Below, in pieces: positions 33,944 through 43,264 of a stretch of 64,000 nt of DNA. The stretch lies in assembly GCF_021390435.2 (NCBI RefSeq), contig NZ_JAJVCN010000002.1, positions 558,001 through 622,000 of the forward strand, written 5' to 3'. How positions within the stretch are numbered: the stretch's first letter is position 1; every line of letters starts with the position of its first letter. The position numbers and the translations under genes were made by a program. The notes under the pieces were generated by a model, which saw only the letters and a list, made by a program, of their open reading frames with translations, had not been told where the DNA came from and made no database searches. Source of the DNA: Kibdelosporangium philippinense. Its GTDB lineage: Bacteria; Actinomycetota; Actinomycetes; Mycobacteriales; Pseudonocardiaceae.

Positions 33944-35032
33944 ATGAGTGAGATCCGAGACAGGTCTCGACGCCCCGTCGCCGCCGGTGAACCCGGCGCG
34001 CGGCGGGGCGCCTCGGCGACCGAGACACCCGCGGAGGCACCGATTTCGGTGAGCCCTCAAGACCCTCCACCGCCGGCGGCGGACACCGAGCCGCCCAAGA
34101 CGGTGACCCGACCGGGCGACCGCATTTTCAGCGGCTTCGCCAAGGGTTCCGGCATCCTGATCGTCGTCCTGATCGTGGCGATCGGAGCTTTCCTGCTCGC
34201 CCAAGCGATTCCGTCGCTCGCGGCGAACGAGGCGAGCTTCCTGTTCAGCAGACAATGGGTGGCGGGCGATCCGGACAATCTCTCGTTCGGTGTGCTTGAC
34301 CTGTTGCTGGTGACGATCTTCAGCTCGATCTTCGCGCTGCTGATCGCGATGCCGATTTCCCTTGGTATCGCGCTCTTCCTGACCCACTACGCGCCGCGCC
34401 GGTTGGCGCGGCCGTTCGCCTACATCATCGATCTGCTCGCCGCGGTGCCGTCGATCATCTACGGCCTGTGGGGCGCGATCGTGCTGGCGCCGTTCATCGA
34501 GCCGTTCACCGGCTGGCTCAACAGCATCCTCGGCTGGACGTTCCTTTTCGACACGGGGAACGTCAACCGTTCGATCGGTCAGACGATCTTCACGGCGAGC
34601 ATCGTGCTCGCGGTGATGCTGCTGCCGATCATCACGGCGATCACCCGTGAGGTTTTCGAGCGGACGCCGACGATGCACATCGAAGGCGCGCTCGCGCTCG
34701 GTGCGACCCGCTGGGAAGTCATCAGGACGACGGTGCTGCCGTTCGGCAAGGCCGGTTACATCAGCGCGTCGATGCTCGGTCTCGGCCGTGCGCTCGGTGA
34801 GACCATCGCGGTGATGATCATCCTGGCGCCCGCGACGAGCGGCGTCTTCGGCTGGAGCCTGTTCGACGGTGGCGACACGATCGCGTCGAAGATCGCCCGC
34901 GCCGCCCCCGAGTTCAACGACCCGCGCAGTGCCGGTGCGTACATCGCCGCCGGTCTGGTGCTGTTCCTGTTGACGTTCATCGTCAACGCCATCGCACGGT
35001 CGTTCATCGTCGGGAAGAAGGAGTACGAGTGA
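33944..35032 (+). CDS. pstC: Phosphate ABC transporter permease PstC
   Basis: A 362-residue inner-membrane permease with a proline-rich cytoplasmic leader of about 55 residues and six predicted membrane helices. The EAA loop EGALALGATRWEVIRTTVLP, which contacts PstB, is near residue 245. The TGA stop overlaps the pstA GTG (GTGA). Confidence 0.95.
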   Translation: MSEIRDRSRRPVAAGEPGARRGASATETPAEAPISVSPQDPPPPAADTEPPKTVTRPGDRIFSGFAKGSGILIVVLIVAIGAFLLAQAIPSLAANEASFLFSRQWVAGDPDNLSFGVLDLLLVTIFSSIFALLIAMPISLGIALFLTHYAPRRLARPFAYIIDLLAAVPSIIYGLWGAIVLAPFIEPFTGWLNSILGWTFLFDTGNVNRSIGQTIFTASIVLAVMLLPIITAITREVFERTPTMHIEGALALGATRWEVIRTTVLPFGKAGYISASMLGLGRALGETIAVMIILAPATSGVFGWSLFDGGDTIASKIARAAPEFNDPRSAGAYIAAGLVLFLLTFIVNAIARSFIVGKKEYE

Positions 35033-35937
35033 CAACCACCGATCTCCAACGCCCGGCGACCGCGCCAGCGTTCCAACAGGTCAGTTCCGGTCGTAAGACA
35101 AAGAACATGATGGCGACGATCCTCGTCGGCGCTGCCTTCGTGATCGCCGTCATTCCACTGGTCTGGCTGCTGTGGACAGTGCTGGAAAAGGGTTTCACGC
35201 ACGTACTGAACGCGCAGTGGTGGCAGAACTCGATGGCCGGCCTGACCTCACGGCAGGCGGGTGGCGGTGTCTACCACGCGATCTACGGAACCCTGATCCA
35301 GGGACTCGTCTGTGCGGTGATCGCGGTGCCGATCGCCATCATGGTCGCGATCTACCTGGTGGAGTACGGCCGCAACTCGCGGCTGGCCAAGTGGATCACG
35401 TTCACAGTGGACATTCTGTCCGGTGTTCCGTCCATTGTGGCCGCACTGTTCATCTACGCGCTGTGGGTCACCACGCTCGGCTTGCCCCGCAGTGCTTTCG
35501 CGGTGTCACTGGCACTGGTGATGCTGATGATCCCGGTGGTCGTGCGGACGACCGAGGAACTGCTCAAGATCGTCCCGGACGAACTGCGGGAAGCCTCGTA
35601 CGCACTTGGCATTCCCAAGTGGAAGACGATCGTGAAGATCGTCGTACCGACGGCGTTGTCCGGCATCATCACCGGCATCATGCTCGCGATCGCCCGTGTG
35701 ATGGGTGAGACCGCGCCGGTGCTGATCCTGGTGGGCTACGCGCAGTTCATCAACTACGACCCGTTCGCGGGGAACATGGCGTCATTGCCGTTGTTCATGA
35801 ACACTGAACGGCAGAGCCTGAACGACATCGGCGAGGCCAGGGTGTGGGGTGCCGCGGTGACCCTGATCTTGATCATCACCGTGATCAACCTGTTGGCGAC
35901 CCTGATCTCGCGGCTGACCGCAGTGAAGACGAAGTGA
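35029..35937 (+). CDS. pstA: Phosphate ABC transporter permease PstA
   Basis: A 302-residue permease, partner of PstC, from GTG 35029. Six hydrophobic segments are visible and the EAA loop is REASYALGIPKWKTIVKIVVP near residue 185. It is followed after 7 bp by pstB. Confidence 0.95.
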   Translation: MTTTDLQRPATAPAFQQVSSGRKTKNMMATILVGAAFVIAVIPLVWLLWTVLEKGFTHVLNAQWWQNSMAGLTSRQAGGGVYHAIYGTLIQGLVCAVIAVPIAIMVAIYLVEYGRNSRLAKWITFTVDILSGVPSIVAALFIYALWVTTLGLPRSAFAVSLALVMLMIPVVVRTTEELLKIVPDELREASYALGIPKWKTIVKIVVPTALSGIITGIMLAIARVMGETAPVLILVGYAQFINYDPFAGNMASLPLFMNTERQSLNDIGEARVWGAAVTLILIITVINLLATLISRLTAVKTK

Positions 35938-35944
35938 GGCGGCC

Positions 35945-36721
35945 ATGGCCAAGCGCATAGACGTCAAAGACCTGAACCTGTTCTACGGCAAGTTCCACGC
36001 CGTCGAGGGGGTGACCCTGTCCGTGCCGCCCCGCAACGTGACCGCGTTCATCGGACCGTCCGGTTGCGGCAAGTCGACCGTGCTGCGCTCGCTCAACCGC
36101 ATGCACGAAGTCATCCCAGGCGCCCGCGCCGAAGGCGAAGTCCTGTTGGACGGCGAAGACATCTACGCGTCCGCGGTGGACCCGGTGTCGGTCCGCCGGA
36201 CGATCGGAATGGTGTTCCAGCGGCCGAACCCGTTCCCGACCATGTCCATCAGGGACAACGTGGTCGCGGGTCTGAAGCTGGCGGGCGTGCGGGACAAGAA
36301 GAAGCTCGACGAAGTGGCCGAGCGAGCCCTGCGCGGCGCGAACCTCTGGGCGGAGGTCAAAGACCGGCTCAACAAGCCGGGCGGCGGCCTGTCCGGTGGT
36401 CAGCAGCAGCGTCTCTGCATCGCCCGCGCGATCGCGGTGCAGCCGGACGTGTTGCTGATGGACGAGCCGTGTTCGGCGCTTGACCCGATCTCCACCCTGG
36501 CGATCGAGGACCTGATCACGGAGTTGAAGAAGGACTACACGATCGTCATCGTCACTCACAACATGCAGCAGGCCGCGCGCGTGAGTGACCAGACGGCGTT
36601 CTTCAACCTGCTCGGGGTCGGCCAGCCAGGCAGGCTGATCGAGATCGACGACACCGAGAAGATCTTCTCCAACCCCAGCGAGAAAGCCACGGAGGACTAC
36701 ATCTCCGGCCGCTTCGGCTGA
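35945..36721 (+). CDS. pstB: Phosphate ABC transporter ATP-binding protein PstB
   Basis: A 258-residue ATPase with Walker A GPSGCGKST, signature LSGGQQQRLCIARA and Walker B LLMDEPCSALDP, plus the H-loop VIVTHNMQQAARVSD, all typical of PstB (PhoT in mycobacteria). It ends the pst operon, before an intrinsic terminator. Confidence 0.96.
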   Translation: MAKRIDVKDLNLFYGKFHAVEGVTLSVPPRNVTAFIGPSGCGKSTVLRSLNRMHEVIPGARAEGEVLLDGEDIYASAVDPVSVRRTIGMVFQRPNPFPTMSIRDNVVAGLKLAGVRDKKKLDEVAERALRGANLWAEVKDRLNKPGGGLSGGQQQRLCIARAIAVQPDVLLMDEPCSALDPISTLAIEDLITELKKDYTIVIVTHNMQQAARVSDQTAFFNLLGVGQPGRLIEIDDTEKIFSNPSEKATEDYISGRFG

Positions 36722-36742
36722 GTTCCAGCGTGGGGGGGAATG

Positions 36743-36779
36743 CGGGCCGCCAGGACACCCTGGCGGCCCGTTCTTTTTG
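36743..36779 (+). terminator. Intrinsic terminator of the pst operon
   Basis: Perfect 12-bp GC-rich stem (36743-36754 / 36759-36770) with a 4-nt loop followed by TTCTTTTTG, 22 bp after pstB. Confidence 0.9.
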
Positions 36780-36780
36780 C

Positions 36781-36894
36781 CGTGAAGGTCACCTTCGCGG
36801 AGTCTGACGCGTCAAGGGAGGCCCTCGCGCGTTGAACGCCGTGAAGGTGACCTTCACGGCTTCCAATGCCACAAACGCGGCCCTCGTTGGTTAT
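36781..36894. repeat. Two copies of a GCCGTGAAGGTSACCTTC interspersed repeat
   Basis: Copies begin at 36780 and 36839. Each opens with an imperfect palindrome CCGTGAAGGTNACCTTC(G/A)CGG and, after 20-25 bases, has GGCCCTCG. A diverged third copy is at about 60731 (GCGGTGAAGGCCACCCTCGC...CGGCCCTCACAC). The rest of the gap to 37212 shows no gene. Confidence 0.65.
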
Positions 36895-37212
36895 TCGCGA
36901 AATTGCGAGTCTTATTGCTGATTTCGGACTTGATCCGGCAAAGCGTGCGCGATGAACAGAGATCGGGAATCCGGCCATTTGGCTGATCGTCAATTACGCC
37001 GAATGTCTGCTTGTCACCGGCCCTCACTCATCCGAGGCATTATGTGGCCTGGGTCACTACCGCCGGTGTGAATGGCTGGATTTGCCGCGTGCGGAGGTTA
37101 CGGACCGCTTTCAGGTAAGGACCAAGTGGGTGGAACTGGTCGGGCGGTAGGGACACGCTCGGTGGTCGGTTGATACCGTGCCGTCAGATCCGGCGCTACC
37201 CAAGGGGTTCTC

Positions 37213-37623
37213 ATGTACGAGGATGAGAAATCAGGCGTTCCGGCGGCGTGGAACGATCCCGCGCGCACCGCGATGGATCAGATGCTCGAGAACATGAAGA
37301 ACTTCAAGGCCAGCGCGGCATCCGGCCAGTTCGCGGTCACCCAGGCAAGCGGCGAGGATCTGCTGCGGGTGATCAGGATGCTGCAGGACTGGCTCGGCGG
37401 CGGCCAAGCGAACACGCTCGACCAGAAACCGATGCTCGGCGGCAGTTACGGCGCCCGCGCGATGGCTCCTTTTGTCCAGCAGGTCGCATCCGACCACCAA
37501 GGATTTCTCACGCAGCTCGGCCGTCTGCGTGACGTACTGACCGACGCGGAAAACGGCGTCCGGCAGGCAATGGCCAACTACAAACAGAACGAGCACGCGG
37601 TCGCGGGCACTTTCCGTAAATAA
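37213..37623 (+). CDS. Small WXG/EspC-like secretion-associated protein
   Basis: A 136-residue helical protein without signal peptide, rich in Gln and Ala, containing a long coiled-coil-like C-terminus (FLTQLGRLRDVLTDAENGVRQAMANYKQNE) as seen in ESX-associated four-helix proteins. It precedes a PPE-like protein and an EspG-like chaperone, so it probably is the small partner of a type VII-like secreted pair. No exact family recognised. Confidence 0.6.
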   Translation: MYEDEKSGVPAAWNDPARTAMDQMLENMKNFKASAASGQFAVTQASGEDLLRVIRMLQDWLGGGQANTLDQKPMLGGSYGARAMAPFVQQVASDHQGFLTQLGRLRDVLTDAENGVRQAMANYKQNEHAVAGTFRK

Positions 37624-37638
37624 CGAAAAGAGGTGGCC

Positions 37639-38640
37639 ATGCCGAACGAGTCCGATGGCGTCTATCTCGACGACCTTGGCAACGTGGGCACCACCGGTCG
37701 GGCCGGTCTCACGGTGGCCAGCTTGATCGCCAGGATCGCCGGGCACGCGACTGTGACCGTCACGCCCCGAGGCGGTGCCGACACGAGGCAGGCGCCGATG
37801 CCCCAAGGCGTGTTGTACGAGAACGTCGATCACCCAACGCTCAAGGCGATGGTCACGGAGAACGTCGACCCCGACCAGGTCGGCGTGCTGGCAAGCGGCT
37901 GGCAGGAGGCTGGCGCCAAGCTCACCCAGTTCCAGGACGACGTGGCGGGCGCGATCAACAGCAGCCGGGACGACTGGCAAGGCGCCGCCGGCGAGGCCGC
38001 CCGTGAGTTCATGATCAACGTGGGACGGTGGATCGGCGACGCTGGCCGTGGCGCCGAACTCGCCGGAACCCAAGCGGCTAAACAGTCCGAAGCCTTGGCA
38101 GCGGCCAAGAACGCGATGCCGGACCCGGTCAAGTTCGATGTGGACGCGGCCAATGCGGAATTGCGTCAGATCACCGACCCGGTCACGTGGATCTCGCGCT
38201 ACGCCGACCACATGAAGGCCTACGCCGCTCAGCAGGCCGCGCAGCAGCGCGCCGCCGAAGTGGTCACGACATACGACGCGGCACTGGCCGAATCGGGCAC
38301 GATGCCCGCGTTCGCGCCTCCGCCCGCGATGTCAGGCGCAGGCGCACCGATGCCTAGGACGCCCCAGGACGGCACGTCACCGATGTCCGCGTCTCCCGGT
38401 ATGCCCACACCGATCAAATCGCCGGAGAGCGCGATTCCCGACGAAACACCGCCACAGGCCGCGGCGATCGCGCCCTTCGGCGGCGGTTTCGCGCCGCTGG
38501 GCGCACCCAGCCCAAGGTCGATGGAGCACGCCGTCCCTGGCGCGCTGGCCGCCCAGAATTATTTGGGTGAGAACTACCTGCTTGAAGGTGACCGGACGTT
38601 CGGTACCAACCCGACGACGCCGCCGGTGATCGGCGGATGA
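37639..38640 (+). CDS. PPE/WXG100-like type VII effector candidate
   Basis: A 333-residue protein with a helical N-terminal domain containing the WxG turn DDWQGAAGEAAREFM (about residue 115) and a disordered proline-rich C-terminal third (SGTMPAFAPPPAMSGAGAPMPRTP). This is the layout of PPE-like ESX substrates in Pseudonocardiaceae. ATG 37639 has a GAGGTGG site; the ORF reaches GTG 37633. Its ATGA overlaps the EspG-like gene. Confidence 0.68.
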   Translation: MPNESDGVYLDDLGNVGTTGRAGLTVASLIARIAGHATVTVTPRGGADTRQAPMPQGVLYENVDHPTLKAMVTENVDPDQVGVLASGWQEAGAKLTQFQDDVAGAINSSRDDWQGAAGEAAREFMINVGRWIGDAGRGAELAGTQAAKQSEALAAAKNAMPDPVKFDVDAANAELRQITDPVTWISRYADHMKAYAAQQAAQQRAAEVVTTYDAALAESGTMPAFAPPPAMSGAGAPMPRTPQDGTSPMSASPGMPTPIKSPESAIPDETPPQAAAIAPFGGGFAPLGAPSPRSMEHAVPGALAAQNYLGENYLLEGDRTFGTNPTTPPVIGG

Positions 38641-39389
38641 CCGACTCATTCACGCTGTCGGTCGCGGCCGTGGACATCCTGGCTGAGGCGCTGGGGGTGG
38701 ACTGCCGTCGCTATCCGTTCCAGCTGCCAGGGATCGGTGACTTCGTCGACGATCGCGTGCGGATCGCACGGGCGGTGTTCACGGATCTGACCCGTCGTGG
38801 CCTGGTCCGCAACGAGCAGCTCAATCCCGCTGTCGCTGAGGGGCTGCGGCTGATGTCCCGCTACCGCGTGTCGATCGCGGTTCTCGGCACATTGGACGAT
38901 GAAAGTCCGTTGTACGCCAGGGTTTCCGCCGATGGTGACCGCGGTTTGCTCGTCATCCAGGACGGTCAGATGTTCCGGTTCGAGTTCATCCGGCCGGAGT
39001 CCATGGCACGTACCGCGGTCAGCCTATTGCCGAGGCTTCGGCCAGGGCGCGGGCAATCCGTCACGATCACAGCGAAACCCGCTGCCACGGAAGAGAAGCG
39101 CGAAGGCTTCAGCCGTGAAGTCCGACCAGCGCGCACCTCGTCACAGTCGCAACTGCTTGCGGCGCAAGAGATGTTGCGTAAACCTCGGACCGGCGCCGGC
39201 TACTTTGTGGTGTCCGTTATGGACAGAGATGGCCGTGAGTCCAAGGCGCCGGGCCTGAGCTGGCTGGACACCGAGGACGGCCGGTACATGGCGCAGGCGC
39301 ACCCGGACGATGGCGGCGGGACGTTCGCGCCCGCCGACACCATCCGTCTTGTGCAACAGCTGGAAGACCTGATGGCTTCGCTGGCTTAG
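38637..39389 (+). CDS. EspG family ESX secretion-associated chaperone
   Basis: A 250-residue protein matching the EspG fold: LSVAAVDILAEALGVDCRRYPFQLPGIG, then LTRRGLVRNEQLNPAVAEGLRLMSRYRVSIAVLG, and a C-terminal half with AxETIRLVQQLEDLM-like helix (TIRLVQQLEDLMASLA). EspG binds PPE proteins and delivers them to the ESX machinery. It overlaps the PPE-like gene by four bases, supporting that pairing. No EccB/C/D/E or MycP gene is nearby. Confidence 0.8.
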   Translation: MTDSFTLSVAAVDILAEALGVDCRRYPFQLPGIGDFVDDRVRIARAVFTDLTRRGLVRNEQLNPAVAEGLRLMSRYRVSIAVLGTLDDESPLYARVSADGDRGLLVIQDGQMFRFEFIRPESMARTAVSLLPRLRPGRGQSVTITAKPAATEEKREGFSREVRPARTSSQSQLLAAQEMLRKPRTGAGYFVVSVMDRDGRESKAPGLSWLDTEDGRYMAQAHPDDGGGTFAPADTIRLVQQLEDLMASLA

Positions 39390-40048
39390 AGCTCGTCGGT
39401 CTCGTAACCGGGCATCTTGCCGGTCACCACGAACACGACCCGGTTGGCGACCGACACCGCGTGGTCGGCGAACCGCTCGTAGAAGCGGCCGAGCAGCGTC
39501 ACATCGACGGCCGCGGCGACGCCATGGTCCCATTCGCGGTCCATCACGACCGTGAACAGGTGCCGGTGCAGGTCGTCCATCTCGTCGTCGGTGTCGTCGA
39601 GCGCGCGGGCCAGCTCGACATCCTGTGTCCGGATGACCTGCTCAGCCTGCGACGCCATCTTGCACGCGACCTTGCCCATCTCGGCGAAGTAGGGCTTCAC
39701 CGGGTCCGGCAGCACCGGGTTGGGGTGGCGGCGGCGTGCGGCCTTCGCCACATGCAGCGCCAGATCGCCCATCCGCTCAAGGCTTTCCGCCGCGTGGATG
39801 ACCGCGAGCACGGTCCGCAGGTCGGTCGCGACCGGCGCCTGCAACGCCAGCAGCGCGTACGCTTCTTCTTCGGCTTTGGCGCGGGCGTCGTCGACCTTCT
39901 GGTCGTCGCCGATCACCTGTTCGGCCAGTGCCAGATCGGCTTCAAGCAAGGCACGGGTGGCCAGCGACATGGCGTCGCCAACCATGGAACACATGTCCGC
40001 CAGCTGATCGGCAAGTTGTCCGAGCTGGTCACGGTAGGCCTCACGCAT
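39386..40048 (-). CDS. phoU: Phosphate transport system regulator PhoU
   Basis: A 220-residue PhoU (PhoY in mycobacteria) with two three-helix repeats; metal-binding E/DxxxD motifs are visible in DDTDDEMDDLHRHLF and in ERMGDLALHVAKAARR. It represses phosphate uptake and persister signalling with PstB and the PhoR kinase. Convergent with the EspG-like gene (4-bp overlap) and separated from pst by the ESX-like trio. Confidence 0.94.
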   Translation of the reverse strand: MREAYRDQLGQLADQLADMCSMVGDAMSLATRALLEADLALAEQVIGDDQKVDDARAKAEEEAYALLALQAPVATDLRTVLAVIHAAESLERMGDLALHVAKAARRRHPNPVLPDPVKPYFAEMGKVACKMASQAEQVIRTQDVELARALDDTDDEMDDLHRHLFTVVMDREWDHGVAAAVDVTLLGRFYERFADHAVSVANRVVFVVTGKMPGYETDEL

Positions 40049-40121
40049 GGCGACAGCCTACGTGCAGGTGTCTGTTCTTACCGAATCCTCACGTGAACCG
40101 TAGGTGAACCAGCACCAACAT

Positions 40122-43052
40122 TTACGCGCACGCAGGATCGGCCGCGTTGATCGTGGAGAGGCCTTTTGGCACCTCAGGGGTAGGCGGCGGCGCCGTGGTG
40201 TTCTGGCCGCCTGGTGTGCCACCCGCGGGGTTCTGGACCTTGCCGCCATAGTCCTGGCCGAGCAGCAACATCACCGCGCCGCCGAGCGAATCGTCCTTTT
40301 CCAGCTTCGAACCAGGCACCGCCGCGGACACCGTGGTCGCCGCGTTGAGGTCCGTGCCGTACTTGACGACCGTGTTCGGCAGCTTGGCGCCCGAGTCGAC
40401 CGCCTGCAACACCTGGAAACCCTGGTTGCGCAACGCGTTCTGCACGCGCCTGCCCTCGCCGTCCTTGGCACCAGCGTTGAGCACCTGCACCTTCACCGAC
40501 TTCGGGTCGACGATCTGGCCTTGCTGGTTCTGCACCGATTCCGGCGGCGTCTGGCCTGCTTGCGCCTGCGGTGCGTCGGCCTGCTCGCCAGGCAACGGGG
40601 CCGCGTTGATGATCGCGTTGAACAGTGCCTTGTTGTCTTTGTCCTTCAACACTTCGTTGCCGCGGTCGTTGGGGTCGCCAACCGTGGGCACAGTGATGAA
40701 GGTGACCTTGCCCGCGCCGACGCTCTGCAGCGACCGGCCGAGGGTGATCAGATCGTTGGTTTCGATGCCCTCGCCGAACGTGGCCTTGGTGAACGCGCTG
40801 ACGAACGCGCTGAGCTTGCCGGGATCCAGCAGCACCTGACCGGACATCGCCTTACGCAGCAAGGAGGAAAGGAACTTCTGCTGGCGCTTGATCCGGCCGT
40901 AGTCGGAGGTCGGGTCGCCTTTTGCCGACGTCGGGCTTTCCTTGACTTGCCGTGCCCGCACGAAGTTCAGCGCCGCGTCCCCCCGCAGTGTCACGTTCTG
41001 GCCGGGCTGTTCGACGATCCACGTCTTGAGCTTGATGTCGTACATCGGTTTCGCCACGCACATCTCGACGCCCTGGACGGCGTCGACCATGTCCTTGAAG
41101 CCGTGGAAGTTGATGCCGACGAAGTGGTTGATCTTCAGGCCGGTCAGGTTCTGGATCACCTTGGTCACGCACTTCGGGCCGCCGACCTTGAACGCCGTGT
41201 TGATTTTGGCGTTTTTGTACGGCTTGTCCGGCGCGCTGTACTGGCTGGTCTTGTCGTCGTACTTCTCGCAGGCCGGAATCTGGACTTCCAGGTCACGCGG
41301 GAAGGACACCATCACGACGCGATTCCGCTCCCTGGGGATGTGCGCGATCATGATCGTGTCGGCGCGGGCGCCGCCGCCGACGTCCGCTTCGGTACCAACG
41401 CCGTCTTCTTCCGACGCGCCATCACGGGTGTCCGAACCGACCATCAGGAAGTTCTCGTCGCCGAGCTGAGCGGCGCCGTTCTGGATGTCGGACGAGTTCT
41501 CGTCGAGCGCTGCGACCTCGTTGAACTGGCCGTCGAGCCATTCCGTGCCGCCCCACACCGCGCCGGTGCCGATGAGTAAGGCTCCGGCGACGGACGCGGC
41601 GACTATCCGGCCGGTCCGGATCAGCTTGTTACGCGGTGGCTTGCGCGTGCCGCCACCACCAGCGGACTGCGGCTTCGGCGGGTCGGCGTCGACGATGTGT
41701 TCGACCGGCCGATCGTGCACCGTGGGTAGATCGGCCAGTTCAGTGTCTCTGGTGCCTGCTGCCTGGTTCTCCGCGAGGACGTCAGGCTCTTCGTCGTCCC
41801 CGCTTTCCCCTTTTAGCCACGGCATCAAGCGCTCGCGCTTTTCCTTCTTTAGTCGTTCCTCTTCGGCGAGCTCGTCATGCACCGCGGAGAACCGCGCCAG
41901 GGTGGCGTCCACCCGGCGGATTTCCTTCACCGGCTCGGAGATGGCCTCCATCTCCGTGGTCATGCTGATCGCGTCGACGCCGCCGCGCGGCGGCATCGGC
42001 TTACGCTCCGGGCGCTTCAACGCGGGCGGGACCTGGCCGTTGTGCTCTTCCGGCTCAGCAGGCGGCGCGGGTGGGACCGGCAGCTGGGTCGACATCTGGC
42101 CGACAGGCTTGCCGGGACGGCCGTTCTGACCGTTCGGCGAAGGCATTTGTTGCGACGGCTGCGGCGCGGGCATTTGCTGAGACGCCTGCGGCGTTGGCAG
42201 CTTCTTGGGTGGCGCGGGCATTTGCTGGGACGGCTGTGGCATCGGCATCTGCTGCGATGGCTGCCGCTTGGCTACCTGTGGCGCGGGCATTTGCTGCGAT
42301 GGCTGTGGCATCGGCATCTGCTGCGATGCGGGCATCTGCTGCGACGGTTCCGGCATCGGCTGGGGGGCGCGCTGAGGTCGCTGCTGCTGGCCGGTGTGCC
42401 CGTTATGGCCGTTCGTGTAGCCGTTGGCTGGTTTCGCCGGGGGCGCCGGCGGGCTCTCCGGCATCGGCCGCGGCCCGGACGTGTGCCCACGCGGAGTCGG
42501 CGGGACCTGCGCGGCGGCTACCGCGGCAGCAGGTACCTGATATGTACTGGATGCTTGTCCGACCTTCCGCTGCGGTGCTGGACGCTGTCCAGTCGCGTCG
42601 CGGGCCGGTGCCGGGCGCTGCCCAGTTGCCTGCTGTCCATTCGGCGGAGGCGGGGTGGCGGCGGGAGGCTGAGGGGCGCGGCCACGGGGCTCCGGTCGCG
42701 GCATCTGCTGCGACATCTGCTCCGGGCGCGGCTGGGCCTGACGACGTGGCGGCGCGGCGCGGCGCTGTGCCTCCGGCGGCGGGGGCGGTGGCGCCTGCGG
42801 CGGCTTGGCTGGCTCAGGCCGTTGTGGAGCCTGGGGTGCCGGTTGACTCGCCGGTGGTGCCACGTCATTGAGCTGCGGAATCGGCAGGTCTGTCCGCGAC
42901 GTGTGGCGCTTGACCAGGTCCGAGACGCTGACGCCGCCCGAATCCTCCATTGACCGTCTGCGACGGCGTGGCTGCTGTTCGGGTGACGCTTCCTCGGTCG
43001 AGTGACGACTGCGGCGAGCACCGGTGCCGTACGGGCGATCTTCGTCGGGCAC
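40122..43052 (-). CDS. LCP (LytR-CpsA-Psr) family protein with LytR_C domain and long disordered cytoplasmic region
   Basis: A 976-residue protein. Residues about 1-470 are disordered, rich in Pro, Gln and Met, with repeated PSQQMPxP motifs around residues 230-320. One membrane helix (IVAASVAGALLIGTGAV, about residue 485) leads to the LCP domain (VGSDTRDG; R in SFPRDLEVQIP; NAKINTAF; YGRIKRQQKFL) that transfers glycopolymers to peptidoglycan, then LytR_C (VQVLNAGAKDGEGRRVQNALR). GTG 43052 with AGGGAG upstream is preferred to TTG 43067. Matches Rv0822c by position. Confidence 0.88.
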   Translation of the reverse strand: MPDEDRPYGTGARRSRHSTEEASPEQQPRRRRRSMEDSGGVSVSDLVKRHTSRTDLPIPQLNDVAPPASQPAPQAPQRPEPAKPPQAPPPPPPEAQRRAAPPRRQAQPRPEQMSQQMPRPEPRGRAPQPPAATPPPPNGQQATGQRPAPARDATGQRPAPQRKVGQASSTYQVPAAAVAAAQVPPTPRGHTSGPRPMPESPPAPPAKPANGYTNGHNGHTGQQQRPQRAPQPMPEPSQQMPASQQMPMPQPSQQMPAPQVAKRQPSQQMPMPQPSQQMPAPPKKLPTPQASQQMPAPQPSQQMPSPNGQNGRPGKPVGQMSTQLPVPPAPPAEPEEHNGQVPPALKRPERKPMPPRGGVDAISMTTEMEAISEPVKEIRRVDATLARFSAVHDELAEEERLKKEKRERLMPWLKGESGDDEEPDVLAENQAAGTRDTELADLPTVHDRPVEHIVDADPPKPQSAGGGGTRKPPRNKLIRTGRIVAASVAGALLIGTGAVWGGTEWLDGQFNEVAALDENSSDIQNGAAQLGDENFLMVGSDTRDGASEEDGVGTEADVGGGARADTIMIAHIPRERNRVVMVSFPRDLEVQIPACEKYDDKTSQYSAPDKPYKNAKINTAFKVGGPKCVTKVIQNLTGLKINHFVGINFHGFKDMVDAVQGVEMCVAKPMYDIKLKTWIVEQPGQNVTLRGDAALNFVRARQVKESPTSAKGDPTSDYGRIKRQQKFLSSLLRKAMSGQVLLDPGKLSAFVSAFTKATFGEGIETNDLITLGRSLQSVGAGKVTFITVPTVGDPNDRGNEVLKDKDNKALFNAIINAAPLPGEQADAPQAQAGQTPPESVQNQQGQIVDPKSVKVQVLNAGAKDGEGRRVQNALRNQGFQVLQAVDSGAKLPNTVVKYGTDLNAATTVSAAVPGSKLEKDDSLGGAVMLLLGQDYGGKVQNPAGGTPGGQNTTAPPPTPEVPKGLSTINAADPACA

Positions 43053-43264
43053 CAGGTCTCCCTTCAATCTCAGTCACGTCACGATATCAACACGGCCCCG
43101 CTTGTCCAGACGCGCCGGGGAGCCTGAGTGTTGCAGACCGACAGTGGTCGTTGCCCAGCGATAGTACGGGCGGTGTCCACTCTTGACGACAGGCCGACCA
43201 ACTTTGTTTACGTTCAGTACGCGGAATCGCGCAGGCGTCTAGGCCGAACGGGGGATGTCGAGCG

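Noticed and set aside
42120..42350. DNA tandem repeat at 42.1-42.35 kb
   Set aside because: It is explained by PSQQMPxP-type protein repeats inside the LCP gene; kept as a protein feature.
40104..42953. Long plus-strand ORFs (491 and 358 codons) opposite the LCP gene
   Set aside because: Arg/His/Val-rich shadow translations without motifs; the minus strand encodes recognisable LCP and LytR_C domains.
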